DNA of 46,042 nucleotides from assembly GCA_910584785.1 (NCBI GenBank), contig CAJUDX010000021.1:1-46042 (forward strand). Direction: 5' to 3'. The position numbers and the translations under genes were made by a program. How positions within the stretch are numbered: the first letter of the stretch is position 1; each line of letters begins with the position of its first letter. This DNA comes from an uncultured Lachnospiraceae bacterium (lineage in GTDB: Bacteria; Bacillota; Clostridia; Lachnospirales; Lachnospiraceae). Shown one piece after another: positions 6,899-15,756 of this stretch. The notes beneath the pieces were generated by a model. The model saw only the letters and a list, made by a program, of their open reading frames with translations, had not been told where the DNA came from and ran no database searches.

Positions 6899-8443
6899 GA
6901 ATGGTAAGGTTCGTTTTGCCATCCTTCCTGCCAGTTCTCTTAGAAAATGATATTCAGGTCTGCGGTGCCAGGCCAGCAAATAAATCACATGAGGAACCAG
7001 CATACAAAGAATAAGTTTAAACAAAAAATCCAGGCTGCCCGATTTGGCAGTCCGGCACAGGCATTCTGCAAACCTGCATAACAGTCCGGTAACTGCTCCG
7101 GCTGCCACGGTTAAGGACAGACAGGAAAGATACTGCACAAAATACACCCTTACCTTCTGTTTCAGGCCATAGCGGTACAGCCCCAGCGGTTCTATCCAAA
7201 ACGGCAAGGTAAGCGTGCTGACCAGCGTTCCAGATAAAATCCCGGTTATCCCCCACCGCCTTGCCAGAATTACTGAAACCACCAGGTTCATCACTGCTTC
7301 TAAAATGGATTTATACCGTTCATCCCAGAACAGGCCCATCACGCTCTTGGTATTGGCAACGGGAATGCGCATACTGTTGATATAAAAATTAGCCACAATC
7401 AAAAAAACCACAGTTCTTGGCAGCAGATAATCCTCCCCCAGCCAAATGGTAATGAATGGATCATAAAGCCAGATAAGACAAATGCTTATCCAGCCAAACA
7501 GCCAGGCGGAAAAAAAGTTCAGACGATGAAAAGCCTGTCGTTTTTCTTCCGCCGATTCTGTTACATTTAGGTTTCCCATGGCAGGGGTAATGGCATTAAA
7601 TAAGGTATTGATCAGGGCAGTCAAAAAATTTCGTATCATAATATAATTGGAGTACAATCCGGTTATCCCAATGCCGACAAACTTTGAAATTAAGAGATTA
7701 TCTGTGCCGAACACAGCCACGCTTCCGATGCGGTGAAGAATCATGGCGCTTACATTTTTGCGTATATCCTTTAAGATTTCTTCCGGCAGAGGACAGACGG
7801 TCTTTTCTTTTAAATAAGGATAAAGTTTTTCTGTTTTTACTGAAACAATCTTATTTTGAACCAAGGTGGAAACGATTGAAATGCACAGATAATACAGGTA
7901 ATTTCCCGTCCGCACCAGAACAGCTATCTGTGCAGTTACAGCAAATAATGTGCATATGGCCCGCAGGGCAGAATCAATATATTTTTTCTGATGCACAAAC
8001 AGCAGTGTGGCTTTATAGCTGAAAAGGTAGGAAAAGCTGACATTGATAACATTCAGGGCATAAATCAGAGGAATATATGGAATATCCTTTGGCATTTCCC
8101 GGATAAAAAAATTAAGAAAGGGAAGCAAACAAAGTCCTGCCGCCAAAACAACAGCACTAATGCTCCAGTACACCCGCCGATACAGGCGCATCAGTGATTT
8201 AATGATTTCTTTATCCCCCTGTGCCACCGGACGGTAAAGGCTGTAAGTGATGGATACGCCAAACCCCAGCTCAGCCAGGGAGAGAAGGGAAAGAATATCT
8301 GTAAAAAGCCCGTTAAGGCCCAGATATTCCTTTCCCATATACAGAACAAAAACCCGACGGGATATAAATTTTAATCCAGCCAGGATTAGTTCACTTAGCA
8401 TTGTAAATTGTAGATTTTTTGCCACATGCTCCGCTCTGCCCAT
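6887..8443 (-). CDS. Wzx-type polysaccharide flippase
   Basis: The 518-residue protein is almost entirely hydrophobic, with about 12-14 predicted membrane helices, and fits the polysaccharide-biosynthesis branch of the MOP exporter superfamily. The N-terminal segment with RRVFVLYMGKEYLGLNGLF is typical of Wzx proteins from Gram-positive capsule and exopolysaccharide clusters. It would move undecaprenyl-linked repeat units across the membrane for polymerisation by the Wzy protein encoded at 12574-13881. It is the last gene of the operon. Its start has AAGGA upstream and lies 9 bases after the preceding glycosyltransferase gene. No terminator is evident, because the gene converges with and overlaps the membrane protein gene. 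Confidence 0.88.
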   Translation of the reverse strand: MGRAEHVAKNLQFTMLSELILAGLKFISRRVFVLYMGKEYLGLNGLFTDILSLLSLAELGFGVSITYSLYRPVAQGDKEIIKSLMRLYRRVYWSISAVVLAAGLCLLPFLNFFIREMPKDIPYIPLIYALNVINVSFSYLFSYKATLLFVHQKKYIDSALRAICTLFAVTAQIAVLVRTGNYLYYLCISIVSTLVQNKIVSVKTEKLYPYLKEKTVCPLPEEILKDIRKNVSAMILHRIGSVAVFGTDNLLISKFVGIGITGLYSNYIMIRNFLTALINTLFNAITPAMGNLNVTESAEEKRQAFHRLNFFSAWLFGWISICLIWLYDPFITIWLGEDYLLPRTVVFLIVANFYINSMRIPVANTKSVMGLFWDERYKSILEAVMNLVVSVILARRWGITGILSGTLVSTLTLPFWIEPLGLYRYGLKQKVRVYFVQYLSCLSLTVAAGAVTGLLCRFAECLCRTAKSGSLDFLFKLILCMLVPHVIYLLAWHRRPEYHFLRELAGRMAKRTLPFLHE

Positions 8444-8452
8444 TTAATTTCC

Positions 8453-9475
8453 TTACTCCATCCTTCTGCGATTTTCTTTTATCCTTTCCCGGATTCCCTT
8501 TCTCAAACGTTTTATCCAGCGATAAAGTAAAGCCATTCCCCAAAACATTCTTGCACTTGCCCATAAGAGCAAAACGGCAATACTGTCCTTAACCGCAGGA
8601 CTAATACAAATTGCCCGAAAGCAAAAATGGCGACGGATGTTGGTTTGAAAGCGTTTCAGATAGGCCATAGTCTGTTCGTTTGACCTGCCTGTTTCCACTG
8701 TCAGCATAGCCAGACGGGCATTTGTATCTAAAGCCACCTGATGAAATCCCGCCTTTGCCTCCGGGAAATGAACCTGGGTATCGCTGCAGATAATATCGAG
8801 GACAGAAAGCACCCGGCAGCGTTTTTCATCCACTCCGCTGTTGATTAAGCTTCCCTCACGGTAAACATAGTGATAAAGCTTATCTGGCACAAAACTTACC
8901 GTCTCCACATCGTTAAGTATCTGATAAAAGAACAGGAGATCTTCACAACAGAAAGCATCCTTATCAAAGGGATGTTTCCTTACCAGTTCCATGGGATAAA
9001 GCTTACCCCACACCATCCACAGAAAGGGCGTGCGCCGCGCCAGACAAAGCACCGCTTCTTCGCGGGAATACGTGCGGGCTTTCCCTTCTTTTAGCCGAAT
9101 CCCCTCACTTCCGCAGACGCTTAAATCTGCACCGCTCTCTGCCAGACTTTGATATAAGGTTTCCAAAAGCCTGGGCTCAGCATAATCATCCGAATCCACA
9201 AAAACAGCAAATTTCCCAGCAGCGCGGCTAACCCCTTCATTTCTGGCTGCGGAAAGACCGCCGTTTAAGGGCATGTGCACCACCTGAATACGCTTATCTT
9301 TTTTGGCATAGCCATCGCATATTTTTCCGCATCCATCCTTGGATGCATCATCTACAACAATAATTTCCATATGGGTATAGGTCTGTGCCAGCAAAGAATC
9401 CAGGCATTTTTCGATATAGGACTCCATATTGTACATTGGGACAATAACACTGATAAGCGGTTGTTCTTTCTCCAT
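8453..9475 (-). CDS. GT2 family glycosyltransferase, paralogue 1
   Basis: This 340-residue GT-A enzyme has the N-terminal GT2 core: SVIVPMYN, the EIIVVDDASKDG nucleotide-binding loop, and the DSDD metal-binding (DxD-type) motif near residue 97. The acceptor side has the CCEDLLFFY segment. A C-terminal hydrophobic helix (about residues 300-320) and a basic tail suggest membrane attachment. It adds one sugar to the lipid-linked repeat unit. It is clearly paralogous to the adjacent gene at 9478-10464 over its whole length, including the C-terminal region, so the two arose by tandem duplication. Two bases separate it from the upstream stop. Donor and linkage cannot be inferred. Confidence 0.88.
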   Translation of the reverse strand: MEKEQPLISVIVPMYNMESYIEKCLDSLLAQTYTHMEIIVVDDASKDGCGKICDGYAKKDKRIQVVHMPLNGGLSAARNEGVSRAAGKFAVFVDSDDYAEPRLLETLYQSLAESGADLSVCGSEGIRLKEGKARTYSREEAVLCLARRTPFLWMVWGKLYPMELVRKHPFDKDAFCCEDLLFFYQILNDVETVSFVPDKLYHYVYREGSLINSGVDEKRCRVLSVLDIICSDTQVHFPEAKAGFHQVALDTNARLAMLTVETGRSNEQTMAYLKRFQTNIRRHFCFRAICISPAVKDSIAVLLLWASARMFWGMALLYRWIKRLRKGIRERIKENRRRME

Positions 9476-9477
9476 GA

Positions 9478-10464
9478 TTATCTGCCTTTCAACGCTTTAA
9501 TGTACTTTTCATAAATCACGGCAATTCCCCAAAACCCCAGAACGCTGAGGTAAAGGATCACCAATTCTATTTGGTCTTTCTTCCTGGGAAAAAAGGATAG
9601 CACGCGCAAACTAAAATGACGCCGGATATTGGCCTGAAGCTTCTTTAAACAGGAAATACAGCTTTCCTCTTCCGCCCCGTGTTTAATTGCCAAAATAGCC
9701 ATGCATAAATCGGCAGACAGGGTCAGACAGCAAAAGCCAGGCGCTGTTTGAGGGAAATGAATTTTTGCATCCCGGCAAATATAATCCTGTGCCAGAAGAG
9801 CCGTATATTTTCGCTGGCTCATGCCGCTGTGTACCTGACTTCCCTCCCGGCAATGATAATGGTACAAATTATCGGGAATATAACTGACCCGGTCTACCTG
9901 TTTAAACAGTTCATAAAGAAAGAGGAGATCCTCGCTGTAAAAAATCCGTTCATCAAAAAGATTTTCCTTTACCAGACCTGCCCGGTAAAGCTTTGCCCAT
10001 GGCACAAGATTAAACGGCGACCCCTGTGCCAGGCATTGCATTGCCTCTTCCTGGGAAAAAAGGGCAGCTGGTCCGCTCTCTATGCAGATTCCGTCCGCTC
10101 CGCAGGCACTGACATCCGCCTCATTTTGGATAAGACTTTCATAAAGCTTTTCCAAGAGTGCAGGTTCAGCCGTATCATCGGCATCCACAAAAGAAATATA
10201 CCTTCCCCCGGCCATGCGGATTCCCTCATTTCTGGCTGCAGATGGTCCGCGGTTTGACGGAAAATGAATAACCTGCACCCGAATATCTTTTGATGCAACA
10301 TTGTCACAGATTTTACCGCTGCCATCCAGGGAGGCATCATTGACAAGAATAATCTCCAGATTGGTATAGGTCTGCGCTCCCAAAGAATCTAAACATTGTC
10401 CAAGATAGGGCGCCGCATTATACACGGGAACAATTACACTGATCATGGGCTTTTCGTCAGCCAT
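9478..10464 (-). CDS. GT2 family glycosyltransferase, paralogue 2
   Basis: The 328-residue enzyme shows SVIVPVYN, the EIILVNDASLDG loop and a DADD metal-binding motif near residue 96. The CED-type acceptor motif appears as YSEDLLFLY. A C-terminal hydrophobic segment (about residues 298-318) and a Lys-rich tail match the layout of its neighbour. The ribosome site GGGGGAG precedes the ATG. It starts one base after the GT4 gene ends, so translation is probably coupled. Divergence from paralogue 1 is large enough, by eye well under half identical outside the core, that the two probably add different sugars or act on different acceptors. Confidence 0.88.
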   Translation of the reverse strand: MADEKPMISVIVPVYNAAPYLGQCLDSLGAQTYTNLEIILVNDASLDGSGKICDNVASKDIRVQVIHFPSNRGPSAARNEGIRMAGGRYISFVDADDTAEPALLEKLYESLIQNEADVSACGADGICIESGPAALFSQEEAMQCLAQGSPFNLVPWAKLYRAGLVKENLFDERIFYSEDLLFLYELFKQVDRVSYIPDNLYHYHCREGSQVHSGMSQRKYTALLAQDYICRDAKIHFPQTAPGFCCLTLSADLCMAILAIKHGAEEESCISCLKKLQANIRRHFSLRVLSFFPRKKDQIELVILYLSVLGFWGIAVIYEKYIKALKGR

Positions 10465-10465
10465 T

Positions 10466-11581
10466 TTAGTTCTCCCCCTTTTTCACCGGAAAAACACCTG
10501 CTGCTTCCCGGTAGTATTCTGCCAGCTGTTCATGCATTTGCCGGATATCAAAATAACCTCTGACCTTCTCCCTGTTTTTTATCGACATTTGCTTTAGCAT
10601 CGCAGTATCGCTGCTGCACCGCAATAACCCCTCAGTCAGTGCAGGAATATCTCCGGGCGTCACCAAAATACCGTTTTCCCTCCCCACCACTTCGGGAATT
10701 GCGCCTACTGTGGTACTTAAGATTGCCTTTCCCGCTGCCATCCCTTCTAAAATAGCAATGGGCAGCCCTTCATCGTAAGACGGCAAAACCAGGGTTGCCG
10801 TATGTTTTAAGCGTCGTAATTTTTCCTCTCCGCTTATCCACCCAGTCAATGCAATATGCTTGCCAAGTCCTTTTTGGGCAATTAACTCCCGAACCTTCCC
10901 GATCTCACCATCCCCCGCCAGACAAAGCTTAATTTTCGGGTTAACCTGGACGGCAAGCTCCACGGCGTCAATCAGATCGTACACGCCTTTTCGCTTTCCC
11001 AGCCTTCCCAGCATAAAAAAGGAATGCTGATACTCTTCCACGGAGGAAGCGGCGGAGGCAAAACAAGCGGTATCAATGCCATTGTGCAGGATTTTATAGC
11101 TTTCCATGGGAATACGGGCTTCCAGTTCCTTTTTCCAGATCTTTGACAAAACCAACACCCGATCCGCCTGATGAAAAAAATGATACACAACCCGTTTTCC
11201 CCATCTGCCCAGCCCATCATAAAACGCCAGATATTCTGCACCGTGGATATGGATAATCACCTTTTTCCCTGCTCTTTTTGCCGTTTTCAGATAAAGATTC
11301 TTGCGAAAAGTACTGCCTCTTTCTGCTACATGAATATGAAAAAGATCATAGTTGTTTACCCGGAACAGAAAATGGATATACGCATAAGCTGAGTACAGCA
11401 AACGGACAGGCAGACTGCCGTCGATGTAGGAAGGAAAGCTGTCCAGTTTAAATTCTTTACTCAGATATGCACTTTCCCGGATACCCCGGATAACCTGGGC
11501 CATTCCCCCGCAAGATCTGGTTTCGCTTGGCCCAATCACAAGAACCCTTTTCACCTCTTTTCTCTTTTGCATCCCTTTCAT
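10466..11581 (-). CDS. GT4 family glycosyltransferase
   Basis: The 371-residue protein is a GT-B enzyme of family 4. The N-terminal domain has the glycine-rich acceptor loop SCGGMAQV and FHIHVAERGSTFRK. The C-terminal donor domain begins near FFMLGRLGKRKGVYDLIDA and contains the E-x7-E-type motif as PSYDEGLPIAILEGMAAGK (about residues 270-288). It is a cytoplasmic transferase of one sugar to the undecaprenyl-linked intermediate. The start (ATGA) overlaps the stop of the Alg13-like gene by 4 bases, which indicates translational coupling. The donor sugar is not readable from the sequence. Confidence 0.9.
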   Translation of the reverse strand: MKGMQKRKEVKRVLVIGPSETRSCGGMAQVIRGIRESAYLSKEFKLDSFPSYIDGSLPVRLLYSAYAYIHFLFRVNNYDLFHIHVAERGSTFRKNLYLKTAKRAGKKVIIHIHGAEYLAFYDGLGRWGKRVVYHFFHQADRVLVLSKIWKKELEARIPMESYKILHNGIDTACFASAASSVEEYQHSFFMLGRLGKRKGVYDLIDAVELAVQVNPKIKLCLAGDGEIGKVRELIAQKGLGKHIALTGWISGEEKLRRLKHTATLVLPSYDEGLPIAILEGMAAGKAILSTTVGAIPEVVGRENGILVTPGDIPALTEGLLRCSSDTAMLKQMSIKNREKVRGYFDIRQMHEQLAEYYREAAGVFPVKKGEN

Positions 11582-12072
11582 CTGCCTTCCTTTCCCAATG
11601 AACGGAGAAACTGATCCACCGAAGCGACAAAACTAACCGTATTGGATGGATAAACACCGTACACATGCCCTTTAACACGATTCAACGCCCAAGGCAGCTT
11701 CTCCACATCCGGGCAGGCATACACCAGATGCATGGCATGAAATTCCTTCATTACCTGGAGCTGATGGTCGTCCACATGCTCCTTATACCTCGCCAGCCGG
11801 GGAACCGCGATGATTTTCTTTCCCTTCCTCACAGCCTCAATCATCGTGCCTACGCCACCATGGGTAATTAAAATATCACATTGATCCATCAGCTGGGCAA
11901 GTGCTTCTTTATCATAAAAGGCCTGATACCGGCAATGGGAAGGACGATAGCTGCTGGCCCCTGTCTGCATCACGGTTTCCTGAGTAATGACGCCGCTTTT
12001 CACCAGGCTATCCACCTTTATCAGCAATCGGTCAAAGGGAAATTTCTGCGAACCAACAGTCACAAACACCAT
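11578..12072 (-). CDS. Alg13/EpsF-like catalytic subunit of a split glycosyltransferase
   Basis: The 164-residue protein corresponds to the C-terminal donor-binding half of a GT28-type (MurG-like) enzyme. It starts with the typical MVFVTVGSQKFPFDRL and contains the conserved ILITHGGVGTMIEA loop that binds the UDP-sugar. In pneumococcal and streptococcal capsule loci the same pair (Cps14G/Cps14F) transfers a hexose with a beta-1,4 linkage, and Alg13/Alg14 is the eukaryotic counterpart. The membrane-anchoring partner is the gene immediately upstream at 12082-12570. The ribosome site GAGGTGAG precedes the ATG. Confidence 0.9.
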   Translation of the reverse strand: MVFVTVGSQKFPFDRLLIKVDSLVKSGVITQETVMQTGASSYRPSHCRYQAFYDKEALAQLMDQCDILITHGGVGTMIEAVRKGKKIIAVPRLARYKEHVDDHQLQVMKEFHAMHLVYACPDVEKLPWALNRVKGHVYGVYPSNTVSFVASVDQFLRSLGKEGR

Positions 12073-12081
12073 ATTCTCACC

Positions 12082-12570
12082 TCAATATACGCCGCCCTGA
12101 TATACGGCCTCTGGATAATATTTTTTTAATTTCGGCCACTGAATATAAAATTGGTCTGAAAACCGGTACAGAAAACGTCCGGTAAGACTTGGCGTCTTAA
12201 CATTGGCAAAGGATTCGATAAACACAAGCTTCTTTCCCATAAGTTTGCACAGCAGGCAGAGGGGGATGGTCGCAAGAACCCCTGTGCAAATAACAACATC
12301 CGGCTTTTCGGTCAACATGATAATCAACGAATACAGCCCATTCCCAGCCAGGCGAAAAGGCCACCACCTCTCCCGGCGATTGACCTGCAGCAGATAATGG
12401 CAATTCAATTCCCCCACCGGCGGCGGATAAGCGGTTTTTTCGGTGACAAGAAAGCTGTCATACTTTTCCATCAAAGGGCGAAGCATCAAAAGCTCATGCA
12501 GATGTCCGCCGGAGGACGCAGCAAAACAAATCTTGATTATTTTGTTTTTTTTCTCTTTCCTCTTCCTCAA
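12082..12570 (-). CDS. Alg14/PssD-like membrane subunit of a split glycosyltransferase
   Basis: The 162-residue protein is the acceptor/membrane half that pairs with the Alg13-like protein encoded just downstream. It contains the conserved N-terminal ICFAASSGGHLHELL motif, the DVVICTG segment and KLVFIESFANVKTPSLTG. A central hydrophobic segment (about residues 75-115) probably anchors the complex. The start is TTG at 12570, the only in-frame initiation codon with a purine-rich site (GAGAGG) nearby. It follows the polymerase stop by 3 bases. The basic start of the protein (residues 1-11) is consistent with membrane orientation. Confidence 0.88.
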   Translation of the reverse strand: MRKRKEKKNKIIKICFAASSGGHLHELLMLRPLMEKYDSFLVTEKTAYPPPVGELNCHYLLQVNRRERWWPFRLAGNGLYSLIIMLTEKPDVVICTGVLATIPLCLLCKLMGKKLVFIESFANVKTPSLTGRFLYRFSDQFYIQWPKLKKYYPEAVYQGGVY

Positions 12571-12573
12571 TCG

Positions 12574-13881
12574 TTATCCTCTCCCTGTTTCCTGAAAACC
12601 ATTTTCATCCTTTTCTTTCTGCCCGGTATTACCACTCCATTCCTCACAGCGCCGGGTAAATCCCTTCTCTGCCATCTCATCCATATGATAAGCCATAGGA
12701 ACGATGGCACAGGCAAGGAGGGTGTAGGGATAGTAAATGGTATTATCAGTTGCGTACAGGACAAAGCAGTAGATGCTGATGCCCAGAAAAAGCGATCCTG
12801 CCTCTTTTCTGCCCTCTGAAAACCAGTAGCGCAGGCGAACCACAAGGGTCCCCCACAGCCAGACCCAATAGCCGATAAAACCAATATTCAGATACATCCG
12901 CAGAAAGTCATTATGGATCTGCATTATCGTCCGCCGCGGTGTATCATACACCACCCCGGATGCCCAGTCCACGAAACGCTCAAAGCCGGTTCCCCTGCCC
13001 AGATAGGTTATGCTGATGTCATAGTAAGGTTCAAGATGGTTAAACATCTCCACGCGCCCCATGGTATTGATCCCAAGGCGCTGCTGCAGATACTGAAAAA
13101 GCCCCATCCGTATTCCCACAATATAGAAAAAGCTGACAACCATCATCCCTGCAGCTATGCCGAGTGCGGTCTGTGCTGCTGCCTTTTCGGGCAGACGGCG
13201 CACAAGCAATGCCACAAGCACACCCAGGGCAACGGCAGGAACGGCAATTCGCTTTAAGCCAATGAAAAAGAACAGGGATACCGACAGCATCCAGAACAGC
13301 CAGTGCCTGGTTTCCTTGCGGTTAAGCAGAAGATAAATCAAAAAGGGACCAAAGGCAAAGGTCAGATCATTGATTTCCAGCTGGATCATCAAGTCCCCGG
13401 TTTCTGCGCTAAAGGTGGCAAGGAGGCGGAGAAATTCCTGAAAAAAGACAGATGGCCCACCCACCACAACAACCACCAAAACCCGGAGAAGGTTTGCCGC
13501 GCACATTGCCCCCAGGCAGTACCACATTCCCCGGCTGCCGAACAGGTACAGGGTTGCCGCTGCCACGCACACCGATAAAAGCTGCGGCAAAATCATCCCC
13601 GTACCATTGGCAACGGTTACGGCATCTGCCCTTCCTATCACCCAGATAACCGCGGAAAAGAAGAAGGGGATGAAAAAGGGCAGTGCCTGAACTACCACGT
13701 GGCGCGCCAGAAGAAAGGTGCGGTCCAGGCGAACTGTCGCGGTAAAGTTCAGCAAAGCAAGGAAGAGAATTGCCAGGATACAGGGATTTTTCAGGCTGAA
13801 ATCCACACCGCCCAGCGAAAAGTAGGTATCCTGCAGGAAAAACATTGCGGTCGCAAGCATCAGGTAAATCGTCGCAGTCAA
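12574..13881 (-). CDS. Wzy-type polysaccharide polymerase (O-antigen ligase/polymerase family)
   Basis: The 435-residue protein has about ten hydrophobic segments and one larger loop, at about residues 275-325, ahead of the last helices. That loop includes the YDISITYLGRGTGFE and IMQIHNDFLRMYLNIGFIG stretches typical of O-antigen polymerases. The HNDFL motif is the best single marker of the family here. The protein would join flipped repeat units on the outer face of the membrane. The start is TTG with GGAGG 8 bases upstream. That ribosome site overlaps the end of the Wzz-GGDEF gene, whose stop lies 3 bases away, so translation is coupled. The polymer structure cannot be predicted. Confidence 0.85.
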   Translation of the reverse strand: MTATIYLMLATAMFFLQDTYFSLGGVDFSLKNPCILAILFLALLNFTATVRLDRTFLLARHVVVQALPFFIPFFFSAVIWVIGRADAVTVANGTGMILPQLLSVCVAAATLYLFGSRGMWYCLGAMCAANLLRVLVVVVVGGPSVFFQEFLRLLATFSAETGDLMIQLEINDLTFAFGPFLIYLLLNRKETRHWLFWMLSVSLFFFIGLKRIAVPAVALGVLVALLVRRLPEKAAAQTALGIAAGMMVVSFFYIVGIRMGLFQYLQQRLGINTMGRVEMFNHLEPYYDISITYLGRGTGFERFVDWASGVVYDTPRRTIMQIHNDFLRMYLNIGFIGYWVWLWGTLVVRLRYWFSEGRKEAGSLFLGISIYCFVLYATDNTIYYPYTLLACAIVPMAYHMDEMAEKGFTRRCEEWSGNTGQKEKDENGFQETGRG

Positions 13882-13884
13882 TCC

Positions 13885-15756
13885 TTATGCCTCCTTTTCT
13901 TCCCCCGGTGCACACACCCGCTTCATTGCCATGGATAACAGCTTGCGGATGTAGTAGCATTCCTCCTCACCTGCACAGGCAAACCCGTGCTGTAATTCGA
14001 TATGGTAGCCGCTGTCCCTGGATTTTTCCTCCAGGACAATCCCCATCTGCATTAATGCCGTGCTTATCTGTTCTTTTTCCAATGAATCGGCAAAAATCAG
14101 GTATTGCCCGGCGCCGTTATTGCCCACAAACAGTTTATCCGACGGTGTAAAGACTGAAGTTAAAACTCCCACAAAATCCTTAATCATCCGATCGCCGGCC
14201 TCCCGGCCCAGACGGGCATTTTCAGTCTGTAAATTGGCGAGTTTAACGACAACACAGGCAAAGTTTTCCGAAATCGGCCGGCTCTCCCTTGCCGTAATAA
14301 ACTGGTCGCACTTTGCCCGGTTGGGAAGCCCATCCACCTTGTTGGTAAAGGCATAGTATTCGATAAAATCCTCGATTCTTCCAAAAAGCGCCGCACCGGC
14401 ACAGCCCAGCGCACCAAAGATCACCACCAGCAGAATAGTAAAGATAAAGATAGGGAATCGTTCCGTTACCCGGATGCTGGAAAGCATAACGATGTTCTGT
14501 GCGCCAAGATATTCATTATACTCATCGTTTGTCTCATAATAAATCATCTGGAGAGCATTAATTTTTTCTGCCAGCCGCTGAATCTCCTCCTGTGTTGTGT
14601 TCTGTACTTCATCGGATGAACTTGAAGGTGCTGCGGCAAAGACCTGAAGAATATAGTCATTATACTCCTTATCAATCAAGTTATGTTCATAGGAAGTCCT
14701 GTCCTCAATGTACTTCATCAGCAGCTGATCATACTCTGCTGTCCTGTCCACAGGGTCCCAGTTCCCGTCCTCATCCCGGTTCCAGTCGTCATAAACATCC
14801 GGCAGTACGTTATTTTGTAAGGCACTGGCGGATGTCTCCCCGTCCTCGCCCTCCGTTACCGCCTGCGAAGCGCCGCCAAACTCACCCATCGCACTCTCAT
14901 AGGCTCCGATAATCCCCCGAATCCGCTCAATTTCAAAGGATGCCGCATTGTTGGAAATTTCCAGGTTATTGTTGCGGTTGCGATATTTATTTAACAATAA
15001 GTCCCTGTTTTTGGTGATCCGCCCCTCCAGAATTTCCGAGAAAAGCTGCCGAACCTCCACCTGCTTAATAAACAAAAATTCATCATAAAGGTCCTGAAAA
15101 CTGCGTCCTGTCCGGCTGGAACGAAATTCGCTGTTCCAGTTCACCTTATCAGAAAGATGTTCTGTAATATTTTTCAGTGTATCATCCATAACTTCTGCCA
15201 TTTCCAGATAGTCATAGCCCTTCGTGGTAATATCACTCACCGGGTTTGCCGCCAGGGAAGTATTGACATGGGTTTTCCCATAATAGCTTGCATATTCCTG
15301 AAGAATCTGATTTAATATCTTGCGCGGATACTCCCGTCCGGCCTTTACGCCGCAGTTAAATGTAACCAGATGTCGGGTGGGTATAATCTCATAATCCTTT
15401 TCCCCGTTATCCAGCTTGGACTGCTGAACCAAAAGATCTTCCTCGGTAATAATAGGCTCCACATGAATGTTCATGCGGATATCATCCGATGTTGCCTCAG
15501 TATACTGAATCCCCAGCTTTTTCATCGCCTGGGCCACCAGATTGGTCGAATAAATTTCGGAGGTATCAATGTATTTTCCGTCCGGCGATAAGCCTTCCTC
15601 CGCCTGGGCTCCCGTATATTCAATTACGGTTACTGCTGTGTACTGCTGGATATAAAACTGGGCAATCAGGAAAAACAGGACGCCCGCCAGAATCGACACA
15701 GCGGCAATTGCCGCACGGTACTTTTTCAAATAGCGAAAAACATCAAGCTCTTTCAT
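13885..15756 (-). CDS. Wzz-like co-polymerase fused to a degenerate GGDEF domain
   Basis: The 623-residue protein has a short cytoplasmic start, a membrane helix at 14-34, a long extracytoplasmic region with helical parts, a second helix at about 434-458, and a cytoplasmic C-terminus. This is the two-helix layout of polysaccharide co-polymerases (Wzz/CpsC). The cytoplasmic part aligns by eye with GGDEF domains: DGLPNR at 475-480 replaces the usual LTGLPNR, and N-x3-G-x3-GD is at 513-522. The catalytic signature is replaced by GAGQY (548-552). The I-site Arg is missing (TPSD instead of RxxD), so cyclase activity is not expected. The domain could be a sensor or a protein-contact module. The ATGA start overlaps the upstream gene's stop, and GGAGG is 7 bases away. 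No BY-kinase gene is nearby. Confidence 0.75.
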   Translation of the reverse strand: MKELDVFRYLKKYRAAIAAVSILAGVLFFLIAQFYIQQYTAVTVIEYTGAQAEEGLSPDGKYIDTSEIYSTNLVAQAMKKLGIQYTEATSDDIRMNIHVEPIITEEDLLVQQSKLDNGEKDYEIIPTRHLVTFNCGVKAGREYPRKILNQILQEYASYYGKTHVNTSLAANPVSDITTKGYDYLEMAEVMDDTLKNITEHLSDKVNWNSEFRSSRTGRSFQDLYDEFLFIKQVEVRQLFSEILEGRITKNRDLLLNKYRNRNNNLEISNNAASFEIERIRGIIGAYESAMGEFGGASQAVTEGEDGETSASALQNNVLPDVYDDWNRDEDGNWDPVDRTAEYDQLLMKYIEDRTSYEHNLIDKEYNDYILQVFAAAPSSSSDEVQNTTQEEIQRLAEKINALQMIYYETNDEYNEYLGAQNIVMLSSIRVTERFPIFIFTILLVVIFGALGCAGAALFGRIEDFIEYYAFTNKVDGLPNRAKCDQFITARESRPISENFACVVVKLANLQTENARLGREAGDRMIKDFVGVLTSVFTPSDKLFVGNNGAGQYLIFADSLEKEQISTALMQMGIVLEEKSRDSGYHIELQHGFACAGEEECYYIRKLLSMAMKRVCAPGEEKEA

